DNA of 64,000 bases from Mycobacterium sp. (GCF_004298145.1 NZ_SCRH01000068.1:62001-126000), one strand, 5' to 3'; shown: positions 53,934 through 62,514, numbered from the stretch's first letter. Notes: generated by a model from the sequence alone, not told the origin. Program-made: numbers and translations.

Positions 53934-55288
53934 GGGTCGTCTTCGTCGTGGTGGAGGAATCGTTCGGGGTGGTGGAAGGCGTTGGTTCGTGGTTGTCCGC
54001 GGTCGAGGTGGGCCGGTGGTCGCCATTCGGTGTCGCCGTGGGCGTTTTTGCGGGTGGTCCAACCCTTTTCGGCGAGGCGGTTATCGGGGCCGCAGGCCAG
54101 GGTGAGGTCGTTGATGTCGGTGCGGTGGGTGCTGGTCCAGCCGCTCACGTGGTGGACTTGGCTGTGGTAGGCCGGTGCGTCACAACCGGGTTTGGTGCAG
54201 CCGCGGTCTTTGGCGTACAGCATGATTCGCTGGGCCGGGGAGGCCAGCCGTTTGGTGTGATGTAATGCCAGGGCTTTGCCGTGGTCGAAGATCGCCAGGT
54301 AGTGACGGGCGTGGCTGGCCATGCGGATCAGATCCGACATCGGCACCAATGAGCCACCACCGGTGACGGCTTTGCCCGTGGCGGCCTCCAGATCTTGCAG
54401 GGTGGTGGTCACCACGACCGAGACCGGTAGGCCGTTGTGGCAGCCCAGCTTCCCGGAGGCCAGCAGGGCGCGCAGCCCGGCCAGCAGGGCGTCGTGATTG
54501 CGCTGCGCTGGGGTGCGCAGGTCACGGCGCACCGCATCCTGATCGGGAATCTCATCGATGACCGGAACCTCGTCGTCGGGGTTGGCCACACCGGGGGCAC
54601 CGAGTTTGGCCAGCACGGGCTCGAAGGTGGCGCGCGCCTCGGGGGTCAGATAGCCGCGGATGGGTGACATGCCGTCGTATTGCTGTGCCCCGATGGTGAT
54701 GGCGCGCTTGCGGGCGCGTTCGTCGTCTTTGAGTTTCCCGTCGGGGTTGAGCCAGCCCATGACCCGGTGGGCGTACTGGTTCAGCTGATCGGGGCGAAAC
54801 CTGGCGGCCTGGTGTGCCAGATCGGCCTCGGCCTCGTGGCGGGTGGGCAGGTCGATCTCGAAGGGCAGCTCGGCAAAGAAACTGCGGATGACCCGCACGT
54901 GGGCGTCGCCGATCAATCCGTGGCGTTGGGCGGTCGCGGTGGCGTTCAAGGGGGGCGCCAACAACTCCCCGGTGAGCGCGCGGCGTTCCCCGAGATCGGC
55001 GGCTTCGCCAACCCGGCGGCCCGCCTCGGCCGGCGTGATGCGTAGCCGGTCGGCCAGCGCGCAGCGCAACGTGCCGCCCAATTCTGTCGTGGTGGCCTGC
55101 GCGCGAAGTTGGTTGATCAACGCGTGCCCGGGCGCACGCAGCCGGCGCGCGATGCGTTCGATGCGCTCGAGCGCGCGCAACCGTTCCGGGGTGGTGAACA
55201 CCTCGAAGGACAAGGTGCACAAGCGGTCCAGGTCGGCATCGAGCGCGTCGAAGACCTCGACGATCTCGTCCCGACTGCTCGAATCCAT
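53930..55288 (-). CDS. DUF222-HNH protein of the 13E12 repeat family
   Basis: A 452-aa protein with a DUF222 helical region (LRALERIERIARRL ... ALADRLRITPAEAGRRVGEAADLG) and a C-terminal HNH nuclease core: YAKDRGCTKPGCDAPAYHSQVHHV then DINDLTLACGPDNRLAEKGW. These are the mycobacterial 13E12 repeat proteins, present in several copies per genome; in M. tuberculosis such repeats are prophage phiRv1 integration targets. The ATG at 55288 is the family start. It lies between kstD and padR with no metabolic link, so it is probably an insertion into the cluster. Confidence 0.92.
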   Translation of the reverse strand: MDSSSRDEIVEVFDALDADLDRLCTLSFEVFTTPERLRALERIERIARRLRAPGHALINQLRAQATTTELGGTLRCALADRLRITPAEAGRRVGEAADLGERRALTGELLAPPLNATATAQRHGLIGDAHVRVIRSFFAELPFEIDLPTRHEAEADLAHQAARFRPDQLNQYAHRVMGWLNPDGKLKDDERARKRAITIGAQQYDGMSPIRGYLTPEARATFEPVLAKLGAPGVANPDDEVPVIDEIPDQDAVRRDLRTPAQRNHDALLAGLRALLASGKLGCHNGLPVSVVVTTTLQDLEAATGKAVTGGGSLVPMSDLIRMASHARHYLAIFDHGKALALHHTKRLASPAQRIMLYAKDRGCTKPGCDAPAYHSQVHHVSGWTSTHRTDINDLTLACGPDNRLAEKGWTTRKNAHGDTEWRPPAHLDRGQPRTNAFHHPERFLHHDEDDP

Positions 55289-55361
55289 ACCCCAGACCCT
55301 ACGAAGACCCACCGACAAAAACCCCCGCCCTGTGACCACTGAAAACACAGTGACACAAGGG

Positions 55362-55384
55362 ATTTCGATATACGATTTCGCTAT
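55362..55384. repeat. Tandem direct repeat ATTTCGNTAT
   Basis: ATTTCGATAT at 55362-55371 and ATTTCGCTAT at 55375-55384 are repeated with a 13-bp period in an AT-rich patch, 74 bp upstream of the DUF222-HNH start codon and just after the padR stop. They may be part of the 13E12 element's upstream region. A CACTG-aaaaca-CAGTG hairpin lies just before them, near 55337-55352. Confidence 0.4.
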
Positions 55385-55456
55385 CCGTAATCCTCCGTGG
55401 GCCCGCGAGAGGCGTCACCGCCGACGCACCGGCGAAACCGGTCGCCACCGTCAGAA

Positions 55457-56146
55457 CTAGTCGGCGTCGCGCTTCGCCTGGACCTGCTTCTCGATTTCGC
55501 GCCAATACCCCGGCGTGGGGCGCGGCTTCCCGAAGCCGCCCGTCGCCGCCTTCTTCAGGACGACGTCGGCCTCGTCGATGTCCTTCATGAGCTCCAGGGC
55601 GAACTCACGCTCGGCGGCGTAGTACTTTGCCGCCCAGCGCAACGCGATCACCGAATACGCCCATGCGGGTTCGCCCTCGGCGCCGTCGGCATCTTCGACC
55701 GCCTTGCGATGGCGGGCCTCGGCGTAGGCGACATGTTCCTGCAGCAGTTCCTTGAGTCGCGCCGGGTTGGTCAGATGACCGAACGTAACCCGCAGCAGCA
55801 CACTGTGTTTGAGCACCGGCGGGTCCACCGGCGCGTCGTTGACCCACTCGATCGCGGCCGCCATCCCGGCTTCGGTGATCTTGTAGAGCCTGCGGGTGCG
55901 GGTGCCCTCGTCGCGTTCGACGCGCGACGTGACCAGCCCCAGGCCCTCCAGCTTCTTCAGCTCCGTATAAATCTGGCTGTAGGAAGGGCTCCAGTAGTAG
56001 AGGTCGACGCTCCAGTCGATCCACTTCTTGAGGTCATAGCCGGAGATCTCCTCCTCGTAGGACATCATGCACAGCAACGCCCGGCTGGTCGCGGCCAGCG
56101 CCGCGTTCGCCGGCTTTCTGCTGGCAGGGTCCGTTTCGGAGTCCAC
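55457..56146 (-). CDS. PadR family transcriptional regulator
   Basis: A 229-aa PadR-type regulator. Winged HTH in the first 90 residues (ALLCMMSYEEEISGYDLKKWIDWSVDLYYWSPSYSQIYTELKKLEGLGLV) and the C-terminal helical AphA/PadR dimerisation part (VAYAEARHRKAVED, YAAEREFALELMKDID). PadR proteins usually repress and are released by phenolic compounds. The GTG at 56146 is the start. It is divergent from the LLM oxidoreductase; it may control the steroid-type cluster on its left. Confidence 0.9.
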   Translation of the reverse strand: MDSETDPASRKPANAALAATSRALLCMMSYEEEISGYDLKKWIDWSVDLYYWSPSYSQIYTELKKLEGLGLVTSRVERDEGTRTRRLYKITEAGMAAAIEWVNDAPVDPPVLKHSVLLRVTFGHLTNPARLKELLQEHVAYAEARHRKAVEDADGAEGEPAWAYSVIALRWAAKYYAAEREFALELMKDIDEADVVLKKAATGGFGKPRPTPGYWREIEKQVQAKRDAD

Positions 56147-56168
56147 GTCGCCAGGTTAGCAACACGGA

Positions 56169-56182
56169 CCCCTAGATTGGGG
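56169..56182. promoter_or_regulatory. Short inverted repeat between padR and LLM gene
   Basis: CCCC-TAGATT-GGGG lies in the 61-bp divergent gap, 22 bp upstream of padR. It could be a PadR operator but has only four-base arms; a GGACAT repeat (56181, 56200) lies nearby. Confidence 0.28.
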
Positions 56183-56207
56183 ACATGGACCGCTGGCTGG
56201 GACATCC

Positions 56208-57128
56208 GTGAAATTCGCCTTCCCCGTTCCGCACCTGCTGCGCCTCAAGGCGATTTCGCAGCCCTGGGAGGCGGTCGTCACCGGGCCCGAACAGCGGCGC
56301 ATGATGCAACGCGCCGACCAGTGGGGCTACGACATGATCGCGGTGCCCGAACATCTCGTCATCCCCACCGACCACGTCGCCTTATCCGGGCCGCACTACC
56401 TGCACTCGACGGCCGCGCAGGCCTTCATCGCCGGTGCCACCGAGCGGGTCGCCGTCAATTCCTGCGTCACCATCTTGCCGCTGCACCATCCGATCGTGCT
56501 GGCCAAAGCGCTGGCCACCGCGGACTGGATGAGCGGGGGCCGGATGATGGTCACCTTCGGAGTCGGCTGGCTGGCACGGGAGTTCGAGCTCGTCGGCGTG
56601 CCCTTCGGGGAACGCGGGCGGATCGCCGACGAGTATCTGGCGGCCATCGTCGAGTTGTGGACCAGTGACGCGCCTCGATTCGAGGGCCGCTACGTGTCGT
56701 TCTCCGACATCGTATTCGAGCCGAAACCCGTTCAAAAACCCCATCTTCCGATCTGGATCGGTGGTGACGCCGACGCCGCACTGCGCCGGGCCGCCACCTT
56801 CGGATCGGGGTGGTGGCCGTTTCTGACACCGCCCGAGCAGATCGCCGAAAAGCTCGACTACATCAAGTCCCAACCTTCCTATGACGGTCGGCCTTTCGAG
56901 GTGATGCACGGGCTGGGCACCAACCGGGTCGGCGAGGGACACGTCGCCCGCCACGACGCAAGCGATCGGCCGGGAATGAGCGCCGCGCAGATCGTCGACC
57001 GGTTGGGCTGGCTCGCCGAGCAGGGCGTGACGACGACCGCGGTTCCCGTTCCCGCCGTGGGTGGCGTGGACGAGTACCTCGATTACGCGCAGTGGGTCAT
57101 CGAAGAGATCAAACCGCGGCTGCCATGA
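56208..57128 (+). CDS. LLM class F420-dependent oxidoreductase
   Basis: A 306-aa luciferase-like TIM-barrel protein. MMQRADQWGYDMIAVPEH near residue 32, TFGVGWLAREFELVGVPFGERG near 115 and IWIGGDADAALRRAATFGSGWWP near 180 are the family hallmarks. Mycobacterial members use F420 or FMN to hydrogenate or oxidise lipophilic substrates. It starts with GTG at 56208 and is followed 22 bp later by the flavoprotein at 57151, so an operon is likely. Confidence 0.9.
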   Translation: MKFAFPVPHLLRLKAISQPWEAVVTGPEQRRMMQRADQWGYDMIAVPEHLVIPTDHVALSGPHYLHSTAAQAFIAGATERVAVNSCVTILPLHHPIVLAKALATADWMSGGRMMVTFGVGWLAREFELVGVPFGERGRIADEYLAAIVELWTSDAPRFEGRYVSFSDIVFEPKPVQKPHLPIWIGGDADAALRRAATFGSGWWPFLTPPEQIAEKLDYIKSQPSYDGRPFEVMHGLGTNRVGEGHVARHDASDRPGMSAAQIVDRLGWLAEQGVTTTAVPVPAVGGVDEYLDYAQWVIEEIKPRLP

Positions 57129-57150
57129 CGTCGCGGTGCAAGATAGCGAC

Positions 57151-58275
57151 ATGAACCGAAAGCGCGTCGTCGTCGCCGGGCTCGGGGACGCGGGCGTCCT
57201 CGCGGCGATCCGGCTGTCCCGGCATGCCGACGTCGTCGGGATCTCGGCCAAACCCGCGCTGGTGAGCGGCCAGGAACTCGGCGTCCGGCTCTCCCGCCCG
57301 CACGATTGGGCCCGCGATTACTGGATCCCGTTCGACCGGTTCCGCCGCCTGGATCGCGTGCGCACGGTGCAGGCGACGCTGACCGGAGTGGACCTGGGCG
57401 CCCGAATCGTTTTCGGCCGCGGCGACGACGGCGCAACCATCACCGAGGCCTACGACGCGCTGGTCATCTCGACCGGAGTCAGCAACGGGTTTTGGCGCCA
57501 GCCGACATTGCAGTCCGCCGCCGAGATCGGTGCGGGGCTGCGCGCCGCGCACGACCGGCTGGCCACCGCCGAGTCGGTGATCGTGGTGGGCGGCGGCGCG
57601 GCGGCGGTCAGCAGCGCCCTCAACATGGCGACCACGTGGCCGGACAAGCGGATCGACCTGTATTTTCCCGGCGATTCCGCGCTGCAGGAATATCACCCGC
57701 GGGCGTGGCAGCGGATTCGCGCCCGGCTGAGCGAGCGCGGCGTCGGCGTGCACCCGGGGCACCGCGCCGTGCTGGCCGACGGGTTCGCGGGTGACGAACT
57801 CACCGAGGACCCGGTGCACTGGAGCACCGGACAACCCCCGGCGGACGCCGACGCCGTGCTGTGGGCGATCGGGCGGGTGCGGCCCAACACCGATTGGCTG
57901 CCACCGGAGTTGCTCGACGAGCGCGGGTTTGTGCGCGTCACACCGGAGCTGTGGGTGCCCGGCCACCGGGGCGTCTTCGCGCTCGGCGACGTCGCGGCCA
58001 CCGATCCCCTGCGCAGCTCCGCCCGCAACCGCGGCGACGCCCTGGTGGCGCGAAACCTCCTCGCCGAGTTCGCCGGCCGACCGCTGCGCACGTACCGCGC
58101 GCCGACGCGGCGGTGGGGTTCGCTGGTGGGCATCCAGCCCAACGGGCTCGAAGTCTTCCTGCCCACCGGCCACGCCTTCCGCTTCCCGTCCTGGTCGGTC
58201 GAACGCGTGGTGATGCCCTGGGTCGTGCGGTGGGGCATGTATCGCGGTGTGCGCCAGAACAATCCGCTCGAGTAG
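57151..58275 (+). CDS. NAD(P)/FAD-dependent oxidoreductase (NDH-2/AIF-like)
   Basis: A 374-aa disulfide-reductase-fold flavoprotein. N-terminal VVVAGLGDAGVLAAIRLSRHA binds FAD (the usual third Gly is present), the second loop is IVVGGGAAAVSSALN, and RGVFALGDVAATDP is the C-terminal FAD motif. There is no redox Cys pair, so it is of the NDH-2/FSP1 type that transfers electrons to quinones or small acceptors. The ATG at 57151 gives a clean start. Possible function: electron supply for an oxygenase in the cluster. Confidence 0.85.
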   Translation: MNRKRVVVAGLGDAGVLAAIRLSRHADVVGISAKPALVSGQELGVRLSRPHDWARDYWIPFDRFRRLDRVRTVQATLTGVDLGARIVFGRGDDGATITEAYDALVISTGVSNGFWRQPTLQSAAEIGAGLRAAHDRLATAESVIVVGGGAAAVSSALNMATTWPDKRIDLYFPGDSALQEYHPRAWQRIRARLSERGVGVHPGHRAVLADGFAGDELTEDPVHWSTGQPPADADAVLWAIGRVRPNTDWLPPELLDERGFVRVTPELWVPGHRGVFALGDVAATDPLRSSARNRGDALVARNLLAEFAGRPLRTYRAPTRRWGSLVGIQPNGLEVFLPTGHAFRFPSWSVERVVMPWVVRWGMYRGVRQNNPLE

Positions 58276-58300
58276 GAAGTGCACACTCGCCAGCCCGCGA

Positions 58301-59788
58301 TCAGCCGGTGTTGAGCAACAGCATCAACCCGTAATCCATGTGGATTTGTTGGTGGCAGTGCAGCAGGGAGAGGCCGGGTTGGTCGGCGACGAAGTCGATT
58401 TCCATGCTTTGGTAGCCGCCCAGCATCGCGACGTCCTTGCGCACGCCGGCGGTCGATGTGCCGGCGAATCGGGTGATTTCGAAGGTGTGCCGGTGCAGGT
58501 GCATGGGGTGCAGGTCGTCGCTGGCGTTGCGCAAGCGCAGCCGGTAGCGCTTGCCACGCTCGATGTCGAGCACGGGTCTGTTGGCGTCCATCGCGAAGGG
58601 TGCGCCGTTGATCGTCCAGACGTTGAAACCGTTGTCGGCGGCGTTGCGTTTCTCGATCAGCATGTCGATGGTGTGGTCGGGCGGCGCGAGGTCGGTCGGA
58701 TGGGGTGTGGCGAACAGCCGGTAATCCCACTTGAACGGCGCAGGCTCCACCCACTGCGGATCCCCACCGCGCCCGGCATATTCAACGACCACGCCCATTC
58801 CGCGGCCGCGGTCCTCGTCGGAGAGATCGCCTAACACCCAGACACCCGGACTGGCCATACTGACCAGGGCCGAGACCCGTTCACCCGCGCCGAGCCACAA
58901 CACCGGCACCGCCGCCCGCGTGGGTACCGGGTTGCCGTCCAGCGCGACGATGGTGAAGGTGTGCCCGGGCAGGGCCAAACTGCGAGTCTCGGTGGCGCTG
59001 CCGTTGAGTACGTGCAGCAGCACCCGCTGACCGGTTCGCACGCGGAGGGGATCGCCGTGGCCGAGCATGCGTCCATTGATGGCGAAAGCCCCGTAGCCCA
59101 CCTCGTAGCCGGGTCGCTCACCTCGGCCCAGCGAGGCCGCCGTCGACGCCTCCCCCCTCTCCTTGAGATCCGGGTCCTGCTCGCCGGCGAGGAAGTCGCC
59201 GGCCATGTCGCCTCCCCGACTGAACGTGGGCTCAAACTCCTTGAGCGTCAAGAAGACTTCTTGATCGAAGGCACCCGCGTCCTGCGCGGACTCGATGTAG
59301 ACCGGACCCACCAATCCGCTGTACTGGCCACGGGACAGATCGGCGCGCGGTACCACGTGGCTGTGATAGAAGCGGAATCCCGCCGGGCCAGGGACAAAGG
59401 AAATTCTCCGCGTGCCGTGGGCGGGCACGTAGGGGGTTCCCTCCTCGGCCGCGCCGTCGACGTCGACACCAACCTGCTGGCCGTGCCAATGCAACTGTTC
59501 GGGCGAATCGGTGTCATTGAAGACATCCACCCACGTGCGCCGGCCCTGCATGAACCGCAGCAGCGGGCCGGGGAATTGGCCGTTGTAGGTCAAGGTCGAC
59601 ACCGTCCGGCCTGGGGCCAGTTCGACCGTCCCGGTGGCGATTCGCAGTGTGTAATCCGCTTTACCGTTGGGCGGACCGGGCTGCGCGGGCCCCGAACACG
59701 CGGCCAGCGCTCCGGTGCCGGCGCCTCCCGATGCGGCCAGCACCGCGATGCCGCCCCATTTGCAGAAGTCGCGTCGGTTGACCGCCAT
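58301..59788 (-). CDS. Multicopper oxidase, Tat-exported, putative lipoprotein
   Basis: A 495-aa three-domain laccase-type oxidase. The N-terminus has the twin-arginine motif NRRDFCKW, a hydrophobic stretch and ALAAC, which could be a lipobox. Copper ligands: HWHGQ near residue 100, YHSHV near 140, HPMHLHRH near 430 and HCHQQIHMDYGL near 475. The residue at the axial T1 position is Leu (usual copper-resistance oxidases have Met), suggesting a higher redox potential. It oxidises Cu(I) or organics outside the membrane. The ATG at 59788 lies three bases after the stop of the ArsR-phosphatase gene on the same strand; a GTG two codons upstream (59794) would overlap it by GTGA. Confidence 0.9.
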   Translation of the reverse strand: MAVNRRDFCKWGGIAVLAASGGAGTGALAACSGPAQPGPPNGKADYTLRIATGTVELAPGRTVSTLTYNGQFPGPLLRFMQGRRTWVDVFNDTDSPEQLHWHGQQVGVDVDGAAEEGTPYVPAHGTRRISFVPGPAGFRFYHSHVVPRADLSRGQYSGLVGPVYIESAQDAGAFDQEVFLTLKEFEPTFSRGGDMAGDFLAGEQDPDLKERGEASTAASLGRGERPGYEVGYGAFAINGRMLGHGDPLRVRTGQRVLLHVLNGSATETRSLALPGHTFTIVALDGNPVPTRAAVPVLWLGAGERVSALVSMASPGVWVLGDLSDEDRGRGMGVVVEYAGRGGDPQWVEPAPFKWDYRLFATPHPTDLAPPDHTIDMLIEKRNAADNGFNVWTINGAPFAMDANRPVLDIERGKRYRLRLRNASDDLHPMHLHRHTFEITRFAGTSTAGVRKDVAMLGGYQSMEIDFVADQPGLSLLHCHQQIHMDYGLMLLLNTG

Positions 59789-59790
59789 GA

Positions 59791-60531
59791 TCACCGTCCG
59801 TGAGGGCCAACGCTGAGGACGGGCACAAGGTAATCGATGCGGTTGCTCAATTCGCTTGCCACACGACGGAATTCCGGGTAGCCGCCGGCGGCGGATGGGT
59901 CAGGCAGGCTCCAATGCATCGTGGTGGCCAGATGATGGTCGCGCGCGTATTCGCGGACCCTGTCGCATAACGTGACCACGCAGTCGAAGCGTCGTCGGGC
60001 CACCGCGGCCAAGGGTTGGGGCCGGCCGCCACGCAGATCGATGCCGTACTCGTCGCGCATGACGCGGATGGCGTTGGTGTCCAGATGCGATTTGGGATGA
60101 CTGCCGGCGCTGGCGGTCCGAATGCGGCCCCCGCCCCGTTTCGCCAGCAGCGCCGCGGCCATCGGCGAGCGGGCGCTGTTGCCGGTGCACAAGAACAGCA
60201 CCGACCGCGGCGCGGGCTTGGCGGGAAGCGCGGGCGCCAGCCCCGGATGCAGTGCGGCGGCGGCCTCGCCGAATGCCGTGGCGCACTTCGTCAGGTTCAA
60301 CGAGTAATAGGTGTCGCGGCCATCGAACGTGCTGCGGTGCGCGCCGATGAGTCCCGCCGAACGCAACAGCCGCAGGTGATACGAGACCAGGTTCTGCGGC
60401 TCGCCGAGGGCGGCGGTCAGTTCGCGCACCCGGAGGTCACCGGATGCCAGTTCGGTCAGCAACGCCCACCGCAGCGGATGGGACGCCACCTGCATCAGCG
60501 GCGGAACAACCACTCGCTTGGCTGGCGCCAT
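59791..60531 (-). CDS. ArsR-type HTH fused to low-molecular-weight phosphatase/arsenate reductase
   Basis: A 246-aa two-domain protein. Residues about 10-95 are an ArsR winged HTH (LASGDLRVRELTAALGEPQNLVSYHLRLLRSAGLI) without the Cys pair of metal-sensing ArsR/SmtB. Residues about 105-235 are a low-molecular-weight phosphatase/arsenate reductase fold: LFLCTGNSARSPMAA (C-x5-R loop), a second Cys in VVTLCDRVREYA and LPDPSAAGG with the catalytic Asp. It may both sense and reduce an oxyanion such as arsenate. The ATG at 60531 lies 15 bp from a clean operator. Confidence 0.88.
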   Translation of the reverse strand: MAPAKRVVVPPLMQVASHPLRWALLTELASGDLRVRELTAALGEPQNLVSYHLRLLRSAGLIGAHRSTFDGRDTYYSLNLTKCATAFGEAAAALHPGLAPALPAKPAPRSVLFLCTGNSARSPMAAALLAKRGGGRIRTASAGSHPKSHLDTNAIRVMRDEYGIDLRGGRPQPLAAVARRRFDCVVTLCDRVREYARDHHLATTMHWSLPDPSAAGGYPEFRRVASELSNRIDYLVPVLSVGPHGR

Positions 60532-60546
60532 ACTCTCGCACGATAC

Positions 60547-60562
60547 ATCAAACGAATTTGAT
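60547..60562. promoter_or_regulatory. ArsR-type operator in the divergent promoter
   Basis: ATCAAA-CGAA-TTTGAT is a perfect palindrome with six-base arms. The ATCAA...TTGAT form is the usual ArsR/SmtB site. It lies 15 bp upstream of the ArsR-fusion start and about 61 bp before the permease start, so it can control both genes. Confidence 0.65.
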
Positions 60563-60623
60563 AGGTTAGACGCTGCGCAAGGTGACACCAGTAGCGTTCC
60601 GTTCTCTGTTCTGAGGAGACCGA

Positions 60624-61922
60624 GTGTCCGAAAGCATCCCGGTGAACGCCCCGTCCGGCAACGGCGAGCTGCGCCGCAGCCTGGGGGTTTTCGACGCGGT
60701 GGTGATCGGGCTGGGGTCGATGATCGGCGCCGGGATTTTCGCCGCGCTGGGCCCCGCGGCGCGCGCCGCCGGCTCGGGACTGCTGCTGGGCCTGGCACTG
60801 GCGGCGGTGGTCGCCTACTGCAACGCCACCTCCTCCGCGCGGCTGGCGGCGCGCTATCCCGCCTCGGGCGGAACGTATGTCTACGGCCGCGAGCGGCTGG
60901 GCGACTTCTGGGGCTACCTGGCCGGGTGGGGTTTTGTCGTGGGCAAGACCGCCTCGTGCGCGGCGATGGCGTTGACCGTCGGCGCCTACGTCTGGCCGGC
61001 GCAGGCGCATGCGGTGGCCGTCGCGGCGGTGGTCGCGCTGACGGCGGTGAACTACGCCGGGGTGCAGAAGGCGGCCTGGCTGACCCGCATCATCGTCGCG
61101 GTGGTGCTGGCCGTGCTGGCCGCGGTGATCGTCGCCGCGTGCACCTCGGCGGAGGCCGGCGCCGATCAGTTCCGCCTGGCCGGGGCGACCGTCGGTGGCG
61201 TGGTGCAAGCCGCGGGCCTGCTGTTTTTCGCCTTCGCCGGCTATGCGCGCATCGCGACCCTGGGCGAGGAGGTACGCGACCCGGCCCGCACCATTCCGCG
61301 AGCGATACCGGTGGCACTGACCATCGCCCTGTTCGTCTATGCCCTGGTGGCCGTGGCCGCGCTGTCCGTGCTGGGCCCGACCCGTCTCGCCCAGAGCGCC
61401 GCCCCGCTGGTCGAGACGGCCCGAGCGGCTGGCGCGGGCTGGTTGGTTCCCCTCGTCCAGGTGGGCGCGGCGGTCGCGGCGCTGGGCTCTCTGTTGGCGT
61501 TGATTCTCGGTGTCTCGCGCACCACCTTGGCCATGGCACGAGACCGCCATCTCCCCCATGCGCTGGCGGCCGTGCACCCGCGATTCCAGGTGCCCCACCG
61601 CGCGGAACTGCTGATCGGCGTCGTCGTCGCGATCCTGGCCGCCACCACCGACCTTCGCGACGCCATCGGTTTTTCCTCGTTCGCCGTGCTGATCTACTAC
61701 GCCATCGCCAACGCCTCCGCCCTCACCCTCGGGCCCGATGAGGGCCGCCCACGCCGCATCATCCCGGTGATCGGACTGCTCGGATGCCTGGTACTGGCAT
61801 TCGCGATGCCGTCGTGGTCGGTGCTGTCCGGTGTGGGGACGTTGAGCATCGGCATCGCCGCCTACGCGATTCGGCGTGTCCTCTCCCGAATGAGGTTGCG
61901 GCGCAACGGAGGAGCCTCATGA
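60624..61922 (+). CDS. APC-superfamily amino acid/polyamine permease
   Basis: A 432-aa membrane protein with about twelve hydrophobic segments and the APC start LGVFDAVVIGLGSMIGAGIF. LFFAFAGYARIATLGEEVRDP is the conserved central segment. The start is GTG 60624 with GAGGAGA just upstream. It is divergent from the ArsR-phosphatase fusion across a clear operator, so its expression is probably controlled by that protein. I recall a similar permease as Rv1999c. Substrate unknown. Confidence 0.88.
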   Translation: MSESIPVNAPSGNGELRRSLGVFDAVVIGLGSMIGAGIFAALGPAARAAGSGLLLGLALAAVVAYCNATSSARLAARYPASGGTYVYGRERLGDFWGYLAGWGFVVGKTASCAAMALTVGAYVWPAQAHAVAVAAVVALTAVNYAGVQKAAWLTRIIVAVVLAVLAAVIVAACTSAEAGADQFRLAGATVGGVVQAAGLLFFAFAGYARIATLGEEVRDPARTIPRAIPVALTIALFVYALVAVAALSVLGPTRLAQSAAPLVETARAAGAGWLVPLVQVGAAVAALGSLLALILGVSRTTLAMARDRHLPHALAAVHPRFQVPHRAELLIGVVVAILAATTDLRDAIGFSSFAVLIYYAIANASALTLGPDEGRPRRIIPVIGLLGCLVLAFAMPSWSVLSGVGTLSIGIAAYAIRRVLSRMRLRRNGGAS

Positions 61923-62016
61923 TCCGGTCTCGCACCGCGACGGTCGAGGAGGTCGAGTCGCCGCGCAGATCGCGGTAGCGCGATTCCGCGTGCCTCCGAC
62001 GGGGAAGACTGACCCG

Positions 62017-62514
62017 ATGGCCGACGCGGAAACCGAAGCATTCGAAAAGTTGGTGGCACTGCTGAACTATCCGATGTTCGTCGTCACCACGCAGGCCAAC
62101 GGCACACCGGCCGGCTGTCTGGTGGGTTTCGCCAGCCAGGCCAGCATTCATCCACCCCGATTCCTGGTCGGCCTGTCGCGGCGCAACCACACGTTCCGCA
62201 CGGCAGGCGACGCCACCCACCTGGCCGTGCACGTGTTCGACCACGACCACCTCGACATCGTGGAGCTCTTCGGCAGCCAGACCAGCGACAGGATCAACAA
62301 GTTCGACCGTTGTTCCTGGCATTCCGGCCCCCACCGGATGCCCATCCTCGACGACGCCGCCGCATGGTTCGTCGGCGAGATCCTGGAACGGTTCTCGCTG
62401 GGCGACCACGTCGGGCACTTGCTGGCACCGGTCAGTGGCAGCCCGCCACGCGAGCTGGAAAGCTGGGTGTCCTTCGGCGACGTCCGCCACCTGAAACCCG
62501 GTCACGAGGCGTGA
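62017..62514 (+). CDS. Flavin-reductase-like FMN-binding protein
   Basis: A 165-aa protein of the split-barrel flavin reductase type: VALLNYPMFVVTTQANGTPAGCLVGFASQASIHPPRFLVGLSRRNHTFR is the typical FMN-binding opening. NAD(P)H:flavin reductases of this family supply reduced FMN to two-component monooxygenases such as HsaA; this one is 28 kb from the HsaA-like gene, so pairing is speculative. ATG 62017 is chosen over GTG 61990. It overlaps the next gene by GTGA. Confidence 0.85.
   Translation: MADAETEAFEKLVALLNYPMFVVTTQANGTPAGCLVGFASQASIHPPRFLVGLSRRNHTFRTAGDATHLAVHVFDHDHLDIVELFGSQTSDRINKFDRCSWHSGPHRMPILDDAAAWFVGEILERFSLGDHVGHLLAPVSGSPPRELESWVSFGDVRHLKPGHEA

Noticed and set aside
52143..54062. 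A 639-codon open frame on the minus strand across kstD
   Set aside because: It lies antisense to a clear KstD and is low-complexity, rich in Arg/Gly/His; a by-product of high GC codon bias.
62017..62514. Calling the flavin-reductase-like gene hsaB
   Set aside because: It is 28 kb from the HsaA-like gene and its sequence after the FMN motif does not follow HsaB as I know it. Only the family is safe.
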